Of a stretch of DNA of 64,000 nt, positions 26,617 to 34,916 are shown in pieces; the stretch's first letter is position 1; each line of letters starts with the position of its first letter. A program made the position numbers and the translations under genes. This DNA comes from Brevibacterium daeguense. GTDB taxonomy: Bacteria; Actinomycetota; Actinomycetes; Actinomycetales; Brevibacteriaceae. The notes beneath the pieces are model-generated. The model saw only the letters and a program-made list of their open reading frames with translations. It was not told where the DNA came from and made no database searches. Where the stretch lies: the NCBI RefSeq assembly GCF_021729135.1, contig NZ_JAJTWW010000001.1:656464-720463 (forward strand). The letters are read 5' to 3'.

Positions 26617-27846
26617 ATGCCCCTGACAGTGCTGCTCGCCGGTGGCGGGACCACCGGTCACATCTCGCCGATGCTCGCGATCGCCGAGGACCTGCGTCGG
26701 CGAGAACCGGACAGCGAGCTCATCATGCTCGGAACCGAGGAGGGCCTCGAGACCACACTGGTCCCCGCCGCCGGCTTCGAGCTGGTGACGATCGACAAGG
26801 TGCCGGCTCCCCGCAGGCTCGATGCCTCTCTCCTCCGGTTCCCCGGTCGGCTGCTGGGAACCGTGAGGGCGGTGTCCCAGCTGATTCGCAGCCGCGGAGT
26901 CGATGTCGTCGTCGGTGTCGGGGGCTATGTGTCCACTCCCGCATATCTGGCCGCCAGACGCGCCGGCGTCCCGATCGTCATCCACGAGGCGAACGCGCGG
27001 CCCGGGCTGGCGAACCGCCTCGGCGCTCGGCTGACTTCCCCGGAGCTGATCGGCTACACCTTCGCCCGCACGCCGCTGCCCGGCGAGCACGTCGGCATGC
27101 CGATGCGCGAGGGCATCGAGGCCGTCGACCACCGGGACTCGTCTGCACGGGCCGCAGCCGCTGCCCGGCTGGGTCTCGACCCGAAGCTGCCGACCCTCGT
27201 CGTCACCGGTGGGTCACTCGGAGCACAGGCGATCAACGAGGCCTGTCGCGACGCGATGCCCGATCTGATGGCCGCGGGCTGCCAGATCCTCCACATCACC
27301 GGCCGGGGCAAGGGCGAGGAACTCATGGCGGCCGCGCGCGAGCACCGGGACTATCACGTCGTGGACTACGTCGACGGGATGGAGAACGCGTATGCCGCGG
27401 CCGATCTGGTGATCTGCCGCGCAGGCGCCGGGACCGTGGCCGAGGTGACCGCGGTTCGAGTTCCGGCCGTCTACGTGCCGCTGCCGATCGGCAACGGCGA
27501 GCAGCGCCTCAACGCCGCCGACGCGGTCGATGCGGGGGCAGCACTCGTCATCGACAATGCGGACTTCACGGGCGACGCCGTGCGCTCGACGGTGATTCCG
27601 CTGCTCGGCGACGAGCAGCGGCGGTCGGCGATGACGACTGCCGCTGAGAACATGGACTTTCCGCGCTCGGCGGCGCAGACCATGGTGCAGAAGGTGTATC
27701 GCGCCCTCGAACGACCCCTTCCGCCGCTGCCGTCCGGCGCCCCCACTCCGAATCACTCCGGTACCGCCGCCGGCGCTGCCGACGCCGCCGGTGCTGCCGG
27801 TGGTCGGGAACGCGTCGATCCCAGCCAGGAACGAGGACAGGAATGA
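26617..27846 (+). CDS. murG: UDP-GlcNAc:lipid I GlcNAc transferase
   Basis: This 409-residue GT28 glycosyltransferase converts lipid I to lipid II on the inner face of the membrane. It starts with PLTVLLAGGGTTGHISPMLAIAEDL, the glycine-rich acceptor loop. The second domain has VTGGSLGAQAINEA and CRAGAGTVAEVTAVRVPAVYVPLP, which binds UDP-GlcNAc. After about residue 370 there is an Ala/Gly-rich low-complexity tail not needed for the fold. The frame is open 39 bases upstream, but ATG 26617 has GAAGAG before it and begins the fold. It overlaps murC by 4 bases. Confidence 0.96.
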   Translation: MPLTVLLAGGGTTGHISPMLAIAEDLRRREPDSELIMLGTEEGLETTLVPAAGFELVTIDKVPAPRRLDASLLRFPGRLLGTVRAVSQLIRSRGVDVVVGVGGYVSTPAYLAARRAGVPIVIHEANARPGLANRLGARLTSPELIGYTFARTPLPGEHVGMPMREGIEAVDHRDSSARAAAAARLGLDPKLPTLVVTGGSLGAQAINEACRDAMPDLMAAGCQILHITGRGKGEELMAAAREHRDYHVVDYVDGMENAYAAADLVICRAGAGTVAEVTAVRVPAVYVPLPIGNGEQRLNAADAVDAGAALVIDNADFTGDAVRSTVIPLLGDEQRRSAMTTAAENMDFPRSAAQTMVQKVYRALERPLPPLPSGAPTPNHSGTAAGAADAAGAAGGRERVDPSQERGQE

Positions 27847-29243
27847 CAGACACCATCCCCAGAGCCGAGGAGCTCGGCCGCGTCCACTTCATCGGCATCG
27901 GCGGTGCAGGAATGTCCGGGATCGCACGCATCATGCTCATGCGCGGCATCCCGGTCAGCGGATCCGATGCGAAGGAGTCCAGCGTCGTGACGACCCTGCG
28001 CGCCCAGGGCGCGCAGGTCAGCATCGGGCAGCGTGCCGAGAACATCCGGGATGTGGACACCGTTGTCGTGTCCTCCGCGATCCGGGAGTCGAACCCGGAA
28101 CTCGCCGCTGCCCGCGTCCGCGGCCTGCAGGTGATCCACCGGTCGCTGGCGCTGGCGTCCCTGATGGTGGATCGGCGGGCAGTGGCGGTGGCGGGCACCC
28201 ACGGCAAGACCACGACCACGTCGATGACGACGGTGGCGCTGCAGGCGTGCGGCGCGGACCCGTCCTTCGTCATCGGGGGAGTGCTCACCGCGACCGGCAC
28301 CAGCGCCCATGAGGGCACGGGGGATGTGTTCGTCGCGGAGGCCGACGAATCGGACGGCTCGTTCCTGCTCTACCGCCCGACCGTGGGAGTCATCACCAAC
28401 GCGGAGCCCGATCACCTCGACCACTACGGGACCTGGGAGGCAGTCCGCGAGGCCTTCGTGGAGTTCTGCGCCCACGTCGGCGAGCAGAACGGGACGATCG
28501 TGGCCTGCGCGGACGACCCCGGTGCGCGGGAGATCGCCGAGCAGGCCGGGCAGACCGGCACGCGGGTCCTGCTCTACGGCCAGGCGCCCGAATCCGACGC
28601 CCGCATCGTCGGCTTCCGAGAGGGCGCCTCGGGCGCGGAGTTCAGCATCGAGCTCGACGGCCAGGTGCACGGCCCGATCAGCCTGCAGCAGCCGGGGGCG
28701 TACAACGCCGCCAATGCGACGGCCGCCGTGTGCGTCGCCCACGAGCTCGGGCTGTCGGTCACCGCTGCGATCTCCGGTGTCGAGTCCTTCGGCGGGACTC
28801 GGCGCCGCTTCGAGCTGCGCGGAGCGGGTCGCGGCGTGCGGGTGTACGACGACTACGCTCACCATCCCACCGAACTCACGGCGGTGCTGACCGCGGCGTC
28901 CTCGGTCGTCGATCCCGGCGGTCGAGTCCACGTGGTCTTCCAGCCGCATCTGTTCTCCCGCACCCAGAACTTCAAGGCCGAGTTCGGGACAGCCCTGGGC
29001 ATCGCCGACGAGGTCGTGGTGCTCGACGTCTACCCCGCCAGGGAGGACCCGATCCCGGGGGTGACCGGTGCGATCGTGGCCGCCGAGGTGCCGCACGACA
29101 ACGTCGCATTCCTCCCCTCGTTCGCCGATGTGGTGCCGTACGTCGTCGACCGAGTGCGGCCGGGAGACGTGGTCATCACCGCGGGGGCCGGCGACGTCAC
29201 CCTGCTCGGGCCGGAGATCGTGGCAGCGCTCAGCACCGCATGA
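27843..29243 (+). CDS. murC: UDP-N-acetylmuramate: L-alanine ligase
   Basis: This 466-residue Mur ligase adds the first stem residue, L-alanine. The N-terminal nucleotide-binding loop is VHFIGIGGAGMSGIARIM, and the ATP loop is [15 protein letters not shown] near residue 115. Other family motifs are EADESDGSFL, TNAEPDHLDHYG, GTRRRFELRG, YDDYAHHPTE, VFQPHLFSRT and VYPAREDPIPGV. It overlaps murG and ftsQ by 4 bases each (ATGA). No murB or ddl gene lies beside it, as in many actinobacterial dcw clusters. Confidence 0.97.
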   Translation: MTDTIPRAEELGRVHFIGIGGAGMSGIARIMLMRGIPVSGSDAKESSVVTTLRAQGAQVSIGQRAENIRDVDTVVVSSAIRESNPELAAARVRGLQVIHRSLALASLMVDRRAVAVAGTHGKTTTTSMTTVALQACGADPSFVIGGVLTATGTSAHEGTGDVFVAEADESDGSFLLYRPTVGVITNAEPDHLDHYGTWEAVREAFVEFCAHVGEQNGTIVACADDPGAREIAEQAGQTGTRVLLYGQAPESDARIVGFREGASGAEFSIELDGQVHGPISLQQPGAYNAANATAAVCVAHELGLSVTAAISGVESFGGTRRRFELRGAGRGVRVYDDYAHHPTELTAVLTAASSVVDPGGRVHVVFQPHLFSRTQNFKAEFGTALGIADEVVVLDVYPAREDPIPGVTGAIVAAEVPHDNVAFLPSFADVVPYVVDRVRPGDVVITAGAGDVTLLGPEIVAALSTA

Positions 29244-29959
29244 CCACGCTCAGCCTCAGCGATCGCCTCGCGCAGCGCCGCCGCAGGAGGATGCTGCGAT
29301 GGGGGATCGGCGCCGCCGTCGTCGCAGCCCTCGCGGCGCTGCTGAGCGTCGCGTGGTTCACCCCCGTGCTCGAGCTCAGATCCGTCGAGGTCACCGGCGG
29401 TGAGCTCACCGATCCGGAGGAGGTTCGGGAATCAGTGCTCAGCGCGCACGCCGGCACGCCGCTGCCGCGGATCCGACTGGGTGCGCTCGAGGGGCAGCTG
29501 CTCGACGACTATCCCAAGGCCGCCGAGATCCGGGCACGCTGGTCGGGTCCGAATTCCCTGCGAATCTCGGTCACCGACCGGCGGCCTGTGCTCGCCGTTC
29601 CTGATGCGGGTCGCTGGGACCGCTACGACGGCGAGGGCAACAGGATCGACAGCGTCACGGCGGAGCCTGAGCTGCCGGTGCTCGAGCTCGATGGTGTCGT
29701 CGACATTCCGGCTGCGATCACCTCCGCGGTGCAATTCATGGCAGCGGTGCCCGAGGCGGAGAGGGCCAATATCGTGTCGATGACTGCCGGCTCCCCGGAG
29801 GACCTGCGCATCGTGTACCTCCATGAGGAGGACGAGGTCACCATCGTCTTCGGTTCGCCGGAGGACGCCGCCCGGAAGTTCGAGGTCGCGCGAGCCCTGC
29901 TGGGCACCGGCCCGAAGACGATCGACGTGTCCGTTCCGGAGGTGCCGGTCACGAGCTGA
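29240..29959 (+). CDS. ftsQ: Cell division protein FtsQ/DivIB
   Basis: This 239-residue bitopic membrane protein recruits FtsL, FtsB and FtsWI to the septum. A short basic cytoplasmic part (QRRRRRM) leads to one membrane helix (WGIGAAVVAALAALLSVAWF, about 21-40). The POTRA domain starts at LELRSVEVTGGELTDPEEV and contains IRARWSGPNSLRISVTDRRPVLAV, followed by the FtsQ/DivIB beta domain. The frame is open upstream inside murC, but ATG 29240 overlaps the murC stop by 4 bases and fits the topology. A promoter-bearing gap of 217 bases then separates it from ftsZ. Confidence 0.93.
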   Translation: MTTLSLSDRLAQRRRRRMLRWGIGAAVVAALAALLSVAWFTPVLELRSVEVTGGELTDPEEVRESVLSAHAGTPLPRIRLGALEGQLLDDYPKAAEIRARWSGPNSLRISVTDRRPVLAVPDAGRWDRYDGEGNRIDSVTAEPELPVLELDGVVDIPAAITSAVQFMAAVPEAERANIVSMTAGSPEDLRIVYLHEEDEVTIVFGSPEDAARKFEVARALLGTGPKTIDVSVPEVPVTS

Positions 29960-30014
29960 GCCAGGGCCGGCTGTGAGGAGCGGCGGGCTGAGGAGCGTAG
30001 AGTGGGCGCGCAGG

Positions 30015-30049
30015 AACATCGCGAGACAACATCGCGAGACGCCGGCGTC
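30015..30049. promoter_or_regulatory. 13-bp tandem repeat and palindrome upstream of ftsZ
   Basis: AACATCGCGAGAC occurs twice head to tail at 30015-30027 and 30028-30040, and the second copy runs into a 12-bp perfect palindrome GACGCCGGCGTC at 30038-30049. The element is about 35 bases upstream of the candidate ftsZ -35 box. Its placement suggests a regulator site; no known consensus was recognised. Confidence 0.45.
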
Positions 30050-30084
30050 GCGGTGAGACGAAGGGGACACACCATCTGCAGTGG

Positions 30085-30113
30085 TTGCACCGGGCGCTCG
30101 ATAACCATAGCGT
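30085..30113 (+). promoter_or_regulatory. Candidate ftsZ promoter
   Basis: TTGCAC at 30085-30090 and TAGCGT at 30108-30113 are separated by 17 bases. Transcription would start near 30120, leaving a leader of about 57 bases before the TTG start. Separate ftsZ promoters downstream of ftsQ are common in actinobacteria. Confidence 0.55.
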
Positions 30114-30176
30114 CTCTCACAAAGGCACAATCGCCAGTAGCCCAGTAGGGCCTGATGCGTCGAAAGAGGAACCGAC

Positions 30177-31349
30177 TTGGCTGAATTCCCACAATCCGGA
30201 GCTGACATCAAGGTCGCCGGTACCGGCGGCGCCGGTGTCAATGCCGTGCAGCGGATGATCGATGTCGGGCTGCGCGGTGTCGAGTTCATCGCGATCAACA
30301 CCGACGCCCAGGCGCTGCTGCTCTCGGAAGCAGACCTCAAGCTCGAGATCGGCCGTGATCTCACCCGTGGCCTCGGCGCAGGAGCCGACCCGGAGATCGG
30401 CCGCAAGGCCGCGGAGGACTCCGAGGAGGCGATCCGCGAGGCGCTCGAGGGCGCCGATATGGTCTTCGTCACTGCCGGCGAGGGCGGCGGCACCGGCACC
30501 GGGGCGGCCCCGGTCGTCGCGCGGATCGCCCGGTCCCTCGGGGCGCTCACGATCGGTGTGGTGACCCGCCCCTTCACCTTCGAGGGCCGGCGCCGATCCG
30601 CCCAGGCGGAGTCGGGCATCGCAGCTCTGCGCGAAGAGGTCGACACCCTCATCGTGATTCCCAACGACCGGCTGCTGTCGATCTCGGATCGCAACGTCTC
30701 GGTCATCGAGGCCTTCCAGTCCGCGGACGAGGTGCTGCGATCGGGCGTGCAGGGCATCACCGATCTGATCTCGACCCCGGGCATGATCAACCTCGACTTC
30801 GCGGACGTGAAGTCCGTGATGCAGGACGCCGGCACTGCGCTCATGGGAATCGGCTCCGCCGTCGGAGAGGATCGCGCCGTGCAGGCTGCGGAAGCCGCGA
30901 TCGCCTCGCCGCTGCTGGAGGCGAGCATCGAGGGCGCCCACGGTGTGCTGCTGAGCATTCAGGGCGGCTCCGACCTCGGTCTGTTCGAGATCAACGAAGC
31001 CGCCCGGCTGGTCCAGGAAGCTGCTCACCCGGAGGCGAACATCATCTTCGGCACCGTCATCGACGACAACCTCGGAGACGAATGCCGGATCACGGTCATC
31101 GCCGCCGGATTCGACGCACCGATGGCCGGCGACCGCCCGGAGCCGCTGGCCGCACGCCCTGCGGCCGTCGAGCCGGAGCCTGTGCCGGCCCGCACCGAGG
31201 TCGAAACCGAGCAGCCGCTGTCGGCGGGCTACCAGGAGCCGACTCCGCTCCGCCCGGTCGCGGAGCAGGAGGTTCCCGCCGCGCTGCCGGAGGAGCGTGT
31301 AGCCCGCTTCGACAACAGCGATCTCGACATTCCCGACTTCCTCAAGTAG
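30177..31349 (+). CDS. ftsZ: Cell division GTPase FtsZ
   Basis: This 390-residue tubulin homologue polymerises into the Z ring. The GTP signature [10 protein letters not shown] is intact near residue 103, and the T7-type [10 protein letters not shown] block is present. The C-terminal domain is followed by a variable linker of about 70 residues and the conserved tail DLDIPDFLK that binds SepF and other anchors. The first nucleotide loop reads [16 protein letters not shown], whereas the usual actinobacterial form is close to KVVGVGGGGVNAVNRM. The TTG start at 30177 has AAAGAGGA about 8 bases before it. No ftsA is present, as expected for actinobacteria, where SepF is the membrane anchor. Confidence 0.97.
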   Translation: MAEFPQSGADIKVAGTGGAGVNAVQRMIDVGLRGVEFIAINTDAQALLLSEADLKLEIGRDLTRGLGAGADPEIGRKAAEDSEEAIREALEGADMVFVTAGEGGGTGTGAAPVVARIARSLGALTIGVVTRPFTFEGRRRSAQAESGIAALREEVDTLIVIPNDRLLSISDRNVSVIEAFQSADEVLRSGVQGITDLISTPGMINLDFADVKSVMQDAGTALMGIGSAVGEDRAVQAAEAAIASPLLEASIEGAHGVLLSIQGGSDLGLFEINEAARLVQEAAHPEANIIFGTVIDDNLGDECRITVIAAGFDAPMAGDRPEPLAARPAAVEPEPVPARTEVETEQPLSAGYQEPTPLRPVAEQEVPAALPEERVARFDNSDLDIPDFLK

Positions 31350-31363
31350 TAGGCGGTTCAGCA

Positions 31364-32116
31364 GTGCTCGCCAGTCGCTTCGTCCTGCCGGGGGAGCACT
31401 TCGTCGCCAATGCCGCCTTCACCGATCGGAGGGGCGGCTACAGCAGCCAGCCCTTTGCGTCATTCAACCTGGCCCACCACGTGGGCGACGACGAGGCGAT
31501 GGTCGGGGCCAACCGCAGCATGCTCGCCACGGTGCTCGGGCTGCAGGCGGACCGGCTCAGCTACGTGTCCCAGGTCCACGGCACCGACGTGCACGAGGTC
31601 ACGGTCTCAGCCGGCGCGGCTTCGCTGCCCCGGGAGACCGTGGTCGCCGACGCGCAGCTGACCACCACCCCGGGCGTCGGCCTGGTGGTCCTGGTGGCCG
31701 ACTGCACACCGGTGCTGCTGGCAGACGTCCGGACCGGCGTCATCGCCGCAGTCCACGCCGGACGCAAGGGCATGGCCGCAGGAATCGTGCACAGGACGGT
31801 CGCGGCGATGCGCCGGGCAGGCGCCGACGACATTCGCGCGGCCATCGGGCCGGCGATCTGCGCGCGCTGCTATGAGGTGCCTACAGAGATGCGAGCCGAG
31901 GTGGCGACTCACGAGCCCGTGACCGCCTCGGTCTCGCGGAAGGGCATGCCGGCACTGGACGTGCCCGGAGGCGTTGCGGAGCAGCTCAGCGCCGAGGGAG
32001 TCGTGCTCGAGCACTGGGATGACCGGTGCACCTTCGAGGACGCCGAGCTGTTCTCCTACCGCCGCGACGGAACCACGGGACGCTTCGCCGGCGTCGTGTG
32101 GTTCGATCGTCGCTGA
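31364..32116 (+). CDS. pgeF: Peptidoglycan editing factor PgeF (multicopper polyphenol oxidase family, YfiH)
   Basis: This 250-residue protein of the YfiH/laccase-domain family is reported in other bacteria to remove wrongly incorporated serine from muropeptide precursors. Typical blocks are FTDRRGGYSSQPFASFNLAHHVGDD, SYVSQVHGTDVHEV, ADCTPVLLAD, AAVHAGRKGMAAGIV, AAIGPAICARCYEV and the C-terminal ELFSYRRDGTTGRFAGVVW. The Cys and two His metal-site residues are present. GTG 31364, 14 bases after the ftsZ stop, is chosen because the frame upstream lies inside ftsZ. Linkage to ftsZ is conserved in Gram-positives. Confidence 0.9.
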   Translation: MLASRFVLPGEHFVANAAFTDRRGGYSSQPFASFNLAHHVGDDEAMVGANRSMLATVLGLQADRLSYVSQVHGTDVHEVTVSAGAASLPRETVVADAQLTTTPGVGLVVLVADCTPVLLADVRTGVIAAVHAGRKGMAAGIVHRTVAAMRRAGADDIRAAIGPAICARCYEVPTEMRAEVATHEPVTASVSRKGMPALDVPGGVAEQLSAEGVVLEHWDDRCTFEDAELFSYRRDGTTGRFAGVVWFDRR

Positions 32117-32246
32117 GGAAAACGCCTCCGACACGCCCGCGCGCCTGGTCCGATCCGACCGGCGCCTGCGATAGCTTCGAAGATGAGGGAAACCCGCTGC
32201 GGCCTGCTCACCGTCCGCGGCATCACCAGAGCCACAAGGAGACGAT

Positions 32247-32738
32247 ATGTCCGCTCTCAAGAAGATCGGCACCTATCTGGGCTTCGTCGAGGATGACATC
32301 GACGAGCCCATGCCGCGGAAGGCGCACGACCGTGATGAATACGTCGACGAGTACGAAGACGAAGACTTCGGCGACGACATCGAGGATCAGGTGCCGGCCG
32401 CGGTGACCCCTATCCGAGCGTCCGTCCGTCCCGTGGAGCACGCCCCTGTGTCAGCAATGCAGCGCATTCAGACGATCCACCCCCGCAGCTACAACGACGC
32501 GAAGGCGATCGGCACGGCGTTCCGGGACGGGATTCCCGTGATCATGAACCTCTCGGCGATGGACGAGACCAACTCCAAGCGCCTCGTGGACTTCTCCGCC
32601 GGACTGATCTTCGGGCTGCGCGGCTCGATCGAGAAGGTCACCAACAACGTCTTCCTGCTGACTCCTGAGAACATCGAGGTCACGAACGAGAGCGAGGCCG
32701 CTGCGGACACGCAGGCGAGCTTCTTCAACCAGAGCTGA
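32247..32738 (+). CDS. sepF: Cell division protein SepF (Z-ring anchor)
   Basis: This 163-residue protein binds FtsZ polymers and links them to the membrane. The first residues (MSALKKIGTYLGFVED) form the usual amphipathic membrane-targeting helix. An acidic linker with DEYVDEYEDEDFGDD follows, and the C-terminal DUF552 domain has IHPRSYNDAKAIGTAF, PVIMNLSAMDETNSKRLVDFSAGLIFGL and VFLLTPENIEV. ATG 32247 has AAGGAG 8 bases upstream. It sits 130 bases after pgeF; the yggS gene often found in this gap is absent. Confidence 0.95.
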   Translation: MSALKKIGTYLGFVEDDIDEPMPRKAHDRDEYVDEYEDEDFGDDIEDQVPAAVTPIRASVRPVEHAPVSAMQRIQTIHPRSYNDAKAIGTAFRDGIPVIMNLSAMDETNSKRLVDFSAGLIFGLRGSIEKVTNNVFLLTPENIEVTNESEAAADTQASFFNQS

Positions 32739-32849
32739 GCTTCGAACTCACTGAATGTAAGGGTTTCGGTTCGGGTTTCCTGAGGACGGCGGTCTACTCT
32801 AGTGGGTAGGTCGCCGTCGGCAATTCATCGAAAGAGGTTCGACTTCCTC

Positions 32850-33149
32850 GTGAGTATCATCTTCTATCTGCTCGGCACGCTGGTGGGACTGTACGTCTAT
32901 GTGCTTCTCGCCAGGGTCATCATCGACCTGATCCAGGTCTTCTCAAGGCAGTGGCGTCCGACCGGAGTGATCCTCGTGATCTGCGAGTTCGTCTACACCC
33001 TGACCGACCCGCCGATCAGGTTCGTGCGCCGGTTCATCCCGCCGCTGCGGCTCGGACAGATTTCGCTGGACCTCGGGTTCATCGTCGTGTTCATCCTGGT
33101 GCAGATTCTCTCCGGTGTCCTCTTCACCCTCTCGCACTCATTCGCGTGA
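32850..33149 (+). CDS. YggT-family membrane protein
   Basis: This 99-residue protein has two membrane helices (IIFYLLGTLVGLYVYVLLARVII and LGFIVVFILVQILSGVLFTL) flanking the family block LTDPPIRFVRRFIPPLRLG. YggT proteins are small envelope proteins of uncertain function that in Gram-positives lie between sepF and divIVA, exactly as here. GTG 32850 is chosen because the upstream open part is basic and unlike the family, and AAAGAGG lies about 12 bases before it. A TACTCT -10-like box at 32795-32800 could give it a local promoter. Confidence 0.88.
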   Translation: MSIIFYLLGTLVGLYVYVLLARVIIDLIQVFSRQWRPTGVILVICEFVYTLTDPPIRFVRRFIPPLRLGQISLDLGFIVVFILVQILSGVLFTLSHSFA

Positions 33150-33262
33150 GTCCGGATTCCCAGCTCGCCACCGCAGATTTCAGCGGCGTGCTGACCGTTT
33201 CAGCGGTGAGTCGACTGCGGAGTGTCGTCCCTGATCACGGGACAACCCGACTTGCGGTGGGG

Positions 33263-33268
33263 TATGGT
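33263..33268 (+). promoter_or_regulatory. -10-like box TATGGT upstream of divIVA
   Basis: TATGGT fits TANNNT and would give a leader of about 57 bases to divIVA. No convincing -35 box is found at the right distance, so this is only a candidate. Confidence 0.35.
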
Positions 33269-33331
33269 GTGTGCGATCCCTGTCGTATGGCAGAGTTGTA
33301 AAGTCAAACATTGTCGACCGAAGGTGGCCTC

Positions 33332-34141
33332 ATGGCGCTTACGCCTGAAGACGTAGTAAACAAGCGGTTCCAGCATGTGAAGTTCCGCGATGGGTACGAT
33401 CAGGACGAGGTCGACGACTTCCTCGACGAGGTGGTTGTCGAGCTTCGCCGTCTGTACCAGGAGAACGACGAACTCCGTCAGAAGCTCTCCGCCTGCGAAC
33501 AGCGTGTCAATGAGCTTTCGCAGGGCGGCGCGTCTCGGGCCACCCAGCAGTCGCCGGCCGTCGACGCCGATGCGACCCAGGCGATGCCCGCGGCAGTTCC
33601 CGCCAATGAGCCCAAGCAGGATCGCCAGACCTCTGAGCCTGCACAGACGCCTGCTTCGCCTGTCGTGGCCCCGCAGGCGCCGACGACCCCTGCCGCCTCG
33701 GCCCCCGCCCCGCAGCCCAAGCGCGAGGAATCGGTGCAGCCTCCTGCCGCGTCCGGTGCCGGGAAGTCCGGCGGGCCGAATATCGCCGCCGGCGGACAGG
33801 ACGCCACCGGTCTGATCCAGCTCGCTCAGCGCCTCCATGACGAGCACGTTGCAGAAGGCGAGCGCAAGCGGGATCAGCTCGTCAGCGATGCCGAGAAGAA
33901 GGCATCGCAGATCGTCGGAGATGCTGAGCGCAAGCGTGACGACACTCTGCGGCATCTGGAGTCGGAGAAGGCCAACCTCGAGCGGGAGATCGACGGCCTG
34001 CAGAACTTCGAGCGCCAGTACCGCACCCGCCTGAAGAGCTACCTGACGGATCAGCTCCGCGAGTTGGAGAATTCCGGCTCGCTGGCCCCGGAGAGCCTGG
34101 GCGGAAACAAGCTGGGCAACAACTCGTCCCCGTCGATCTGA
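33332..34141 (+). CDS. divIVA: DivIVA/Wag31 polar growth protein
   Basis: This 269-residue coiled-coil protein marks poles and septa by sensing membrane curvature and recruits the elongation machinery. It starts with the family signature MALTPEDVVNKRFQHVKFRDGYDQDEVDDFLDEV, then a short coiled coil to about residue 60. A disordered Pro/Ala/Gln linker covers about 60-155. The C-terminal coiled coil runs from about 160 to 245 (VAEGERKRDQLVSDAEKKAS and GLQNFERQYRTRLKSYL). The frame opens 21 bases earlier, but ATG 33332 carries the conserved start and GAAGGTGG precedes it. In mycobacteria Wag31 is phosphorylated by PASTA kinases; a PASTA kinase is also present in this window. Confidence 0.96.
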   Translation: MALTPEDVVNKRFQHVKFRDGYDQDEVDDFLDEVVVELRRLYQENDELRQKLSACEQRVNELSQGGASRATQQSPAVDADATQAMPAAVPANEPKQDRQTSEPAQTPASPVVAPQAPTTPAASAPAPQPKREESVQPPAASGAGKSGGPNIAAGGQDATGLIQLAQRLHDEHVAEGERKRDQLVSDAEKKASQIVGDAERKRDDTLRHLESEKANLEREIDGLQNFERQYRTRLKSYLTDQLRELENSGSLAPESLGGNKLGNNSSPSI

Positions 34142-34148
34142 CACCGCG

Positions 34149-34185
34149 GGCCCCTCTTCCGGCCGCCACCGCCGGAAGAGGGGCC
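34149..34185 (+). terminator. Terminator hairpin after divIVA
   Basis: Arms 34149-34163 and 34171-34185 form a perfect 15-bp stem with a 7-base loop, starting 8 bases after the divIVA stop. No T-run follows. It probably ends the dcw transcript. Confidence 0.75.
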
Positions 34186-34213
34186 GGAGTGGTGTTCGCT
34201 CGACATCCGCACC

Positions 34214-34250
34214 TCAGAGGCGCCGAGACCACGCGATGGTCGGCGCCTCT
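34214..34250. terminator. Second hairpin between divIVA and lspA
   Basis: CAGAGGCGCCGA (34214-34225) and TCGGCGCCTCTG (34239-34250) form a perfect 12-bp stem, extended by GACCA/TGGTC with a bulge. It lies 28 bases beyond the first hairpin and about 60 bases upstream of the lspA -10-like box, so it may be a back-up terminator or insulator. Confidence 0.5.
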
Positions 34251-34312
34251 GCGGCGTCTGAGCGGGGAGTGCGCTCCTGAAGGTCTCGTCCGCGGCGCAG
34301 CTGCGCCCCTAC

Positions 34313-34318
34313 TAGACT
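34313..34318 (+). promoter_or_regulatory. -10 box TAGACT upstream of lspA
   Basis: TAGACT fits TANNNT and predicts a start near 34325 and a leader of about 43 bases that contains CAGGAGA. The same hexamer occurs upstream of parE and hemH. Confidence 0.45.
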
Positions 34319-34367
34319 GTGAAGCCGACCCTGCACCACCGCCGATGAAACAGGAGACCCAGCACCA

Positions 34368-34916
34368 GTGAGCTCTGCACCGACGACCAGGAGGCGATCC
34401 GTCCTCATCGGAGTCCTGTTCGCCATCGCCGTGGTCGTCGTCGTCATCGATCAGGCGACCAAGCAGATCGCGATCGTCCTGCTGGAGGGGCGACCGGCCA
34501 TCCCCGTGCTCGGAGAGCTTGCCGGGTTCACCTTCTACCGAAACCCCGGTGCCGCGTTCGGGATGGGGGAGAACGCCACGTGGCTGTTCGCCGTCATCGC
34601 GGTGGCCGTCTTCGTCGGGATTCTGATCGCCATGCGTCGACTCGGGTCACGGATCTGGGCCTGGGGTCTGGGGCTGCTGCTGGGCGGACTCACGGGCAAC
34701 CTCATCGATCGACTGTTCCGCCCGCCGGGATTCATGCACGGCGCTGTCGTCGACTTCATCGATCTCAACTTCTTCATCTGCAATGTCGCAGATATCGCCA
34801 TTTCCGCAGCCGCTGTGCTCATCGTGCTGGCCACGCTTCGCGGAATCGGCCTCGACGGCAGCCGGGACGGCGACCGCAGAGAATCCAACGACCTGGACGC
34901 GAAGGAGCAGGTATGA
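34368..34916 (+). CDS. lspA: Lipoprotein signal peptidase II
   Basis: This 182-residue membrane aspartyl protease of four helices removes the signal peptide from diacylglyceryl-prolipoproteins. Conserved parts are [32 protein letters not shown], and the two catalytic aspartates in [11 protein letters not shown] and [17 protein letters not shown] 34368 has AGGAGA about 11 bases before it; the upstream ATG at 34344 is in another frame and ends at the GTG. The stop overlaps the pseudouridine synthase start by 4 bases. Substrates in this window include the lipoprotein at 7887-8516. Confidence 0.95.
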   Translation: MSSAPTTRRRSVLIGVLFAIAVVVVVIDQATKQIAIVLLEGRPAIPVLGELAGFTFYRNPGAAFGMGENATWLFAVIAVAVFVGILIAMRRLGSRIWAWGLGLLLGGLTGNLIDRLFRPPGFMHGAVVDFIDLNFFICNVADIAISAAAVLIVLATLRGIGLDGSRDGDRRESNDLDAKEQV

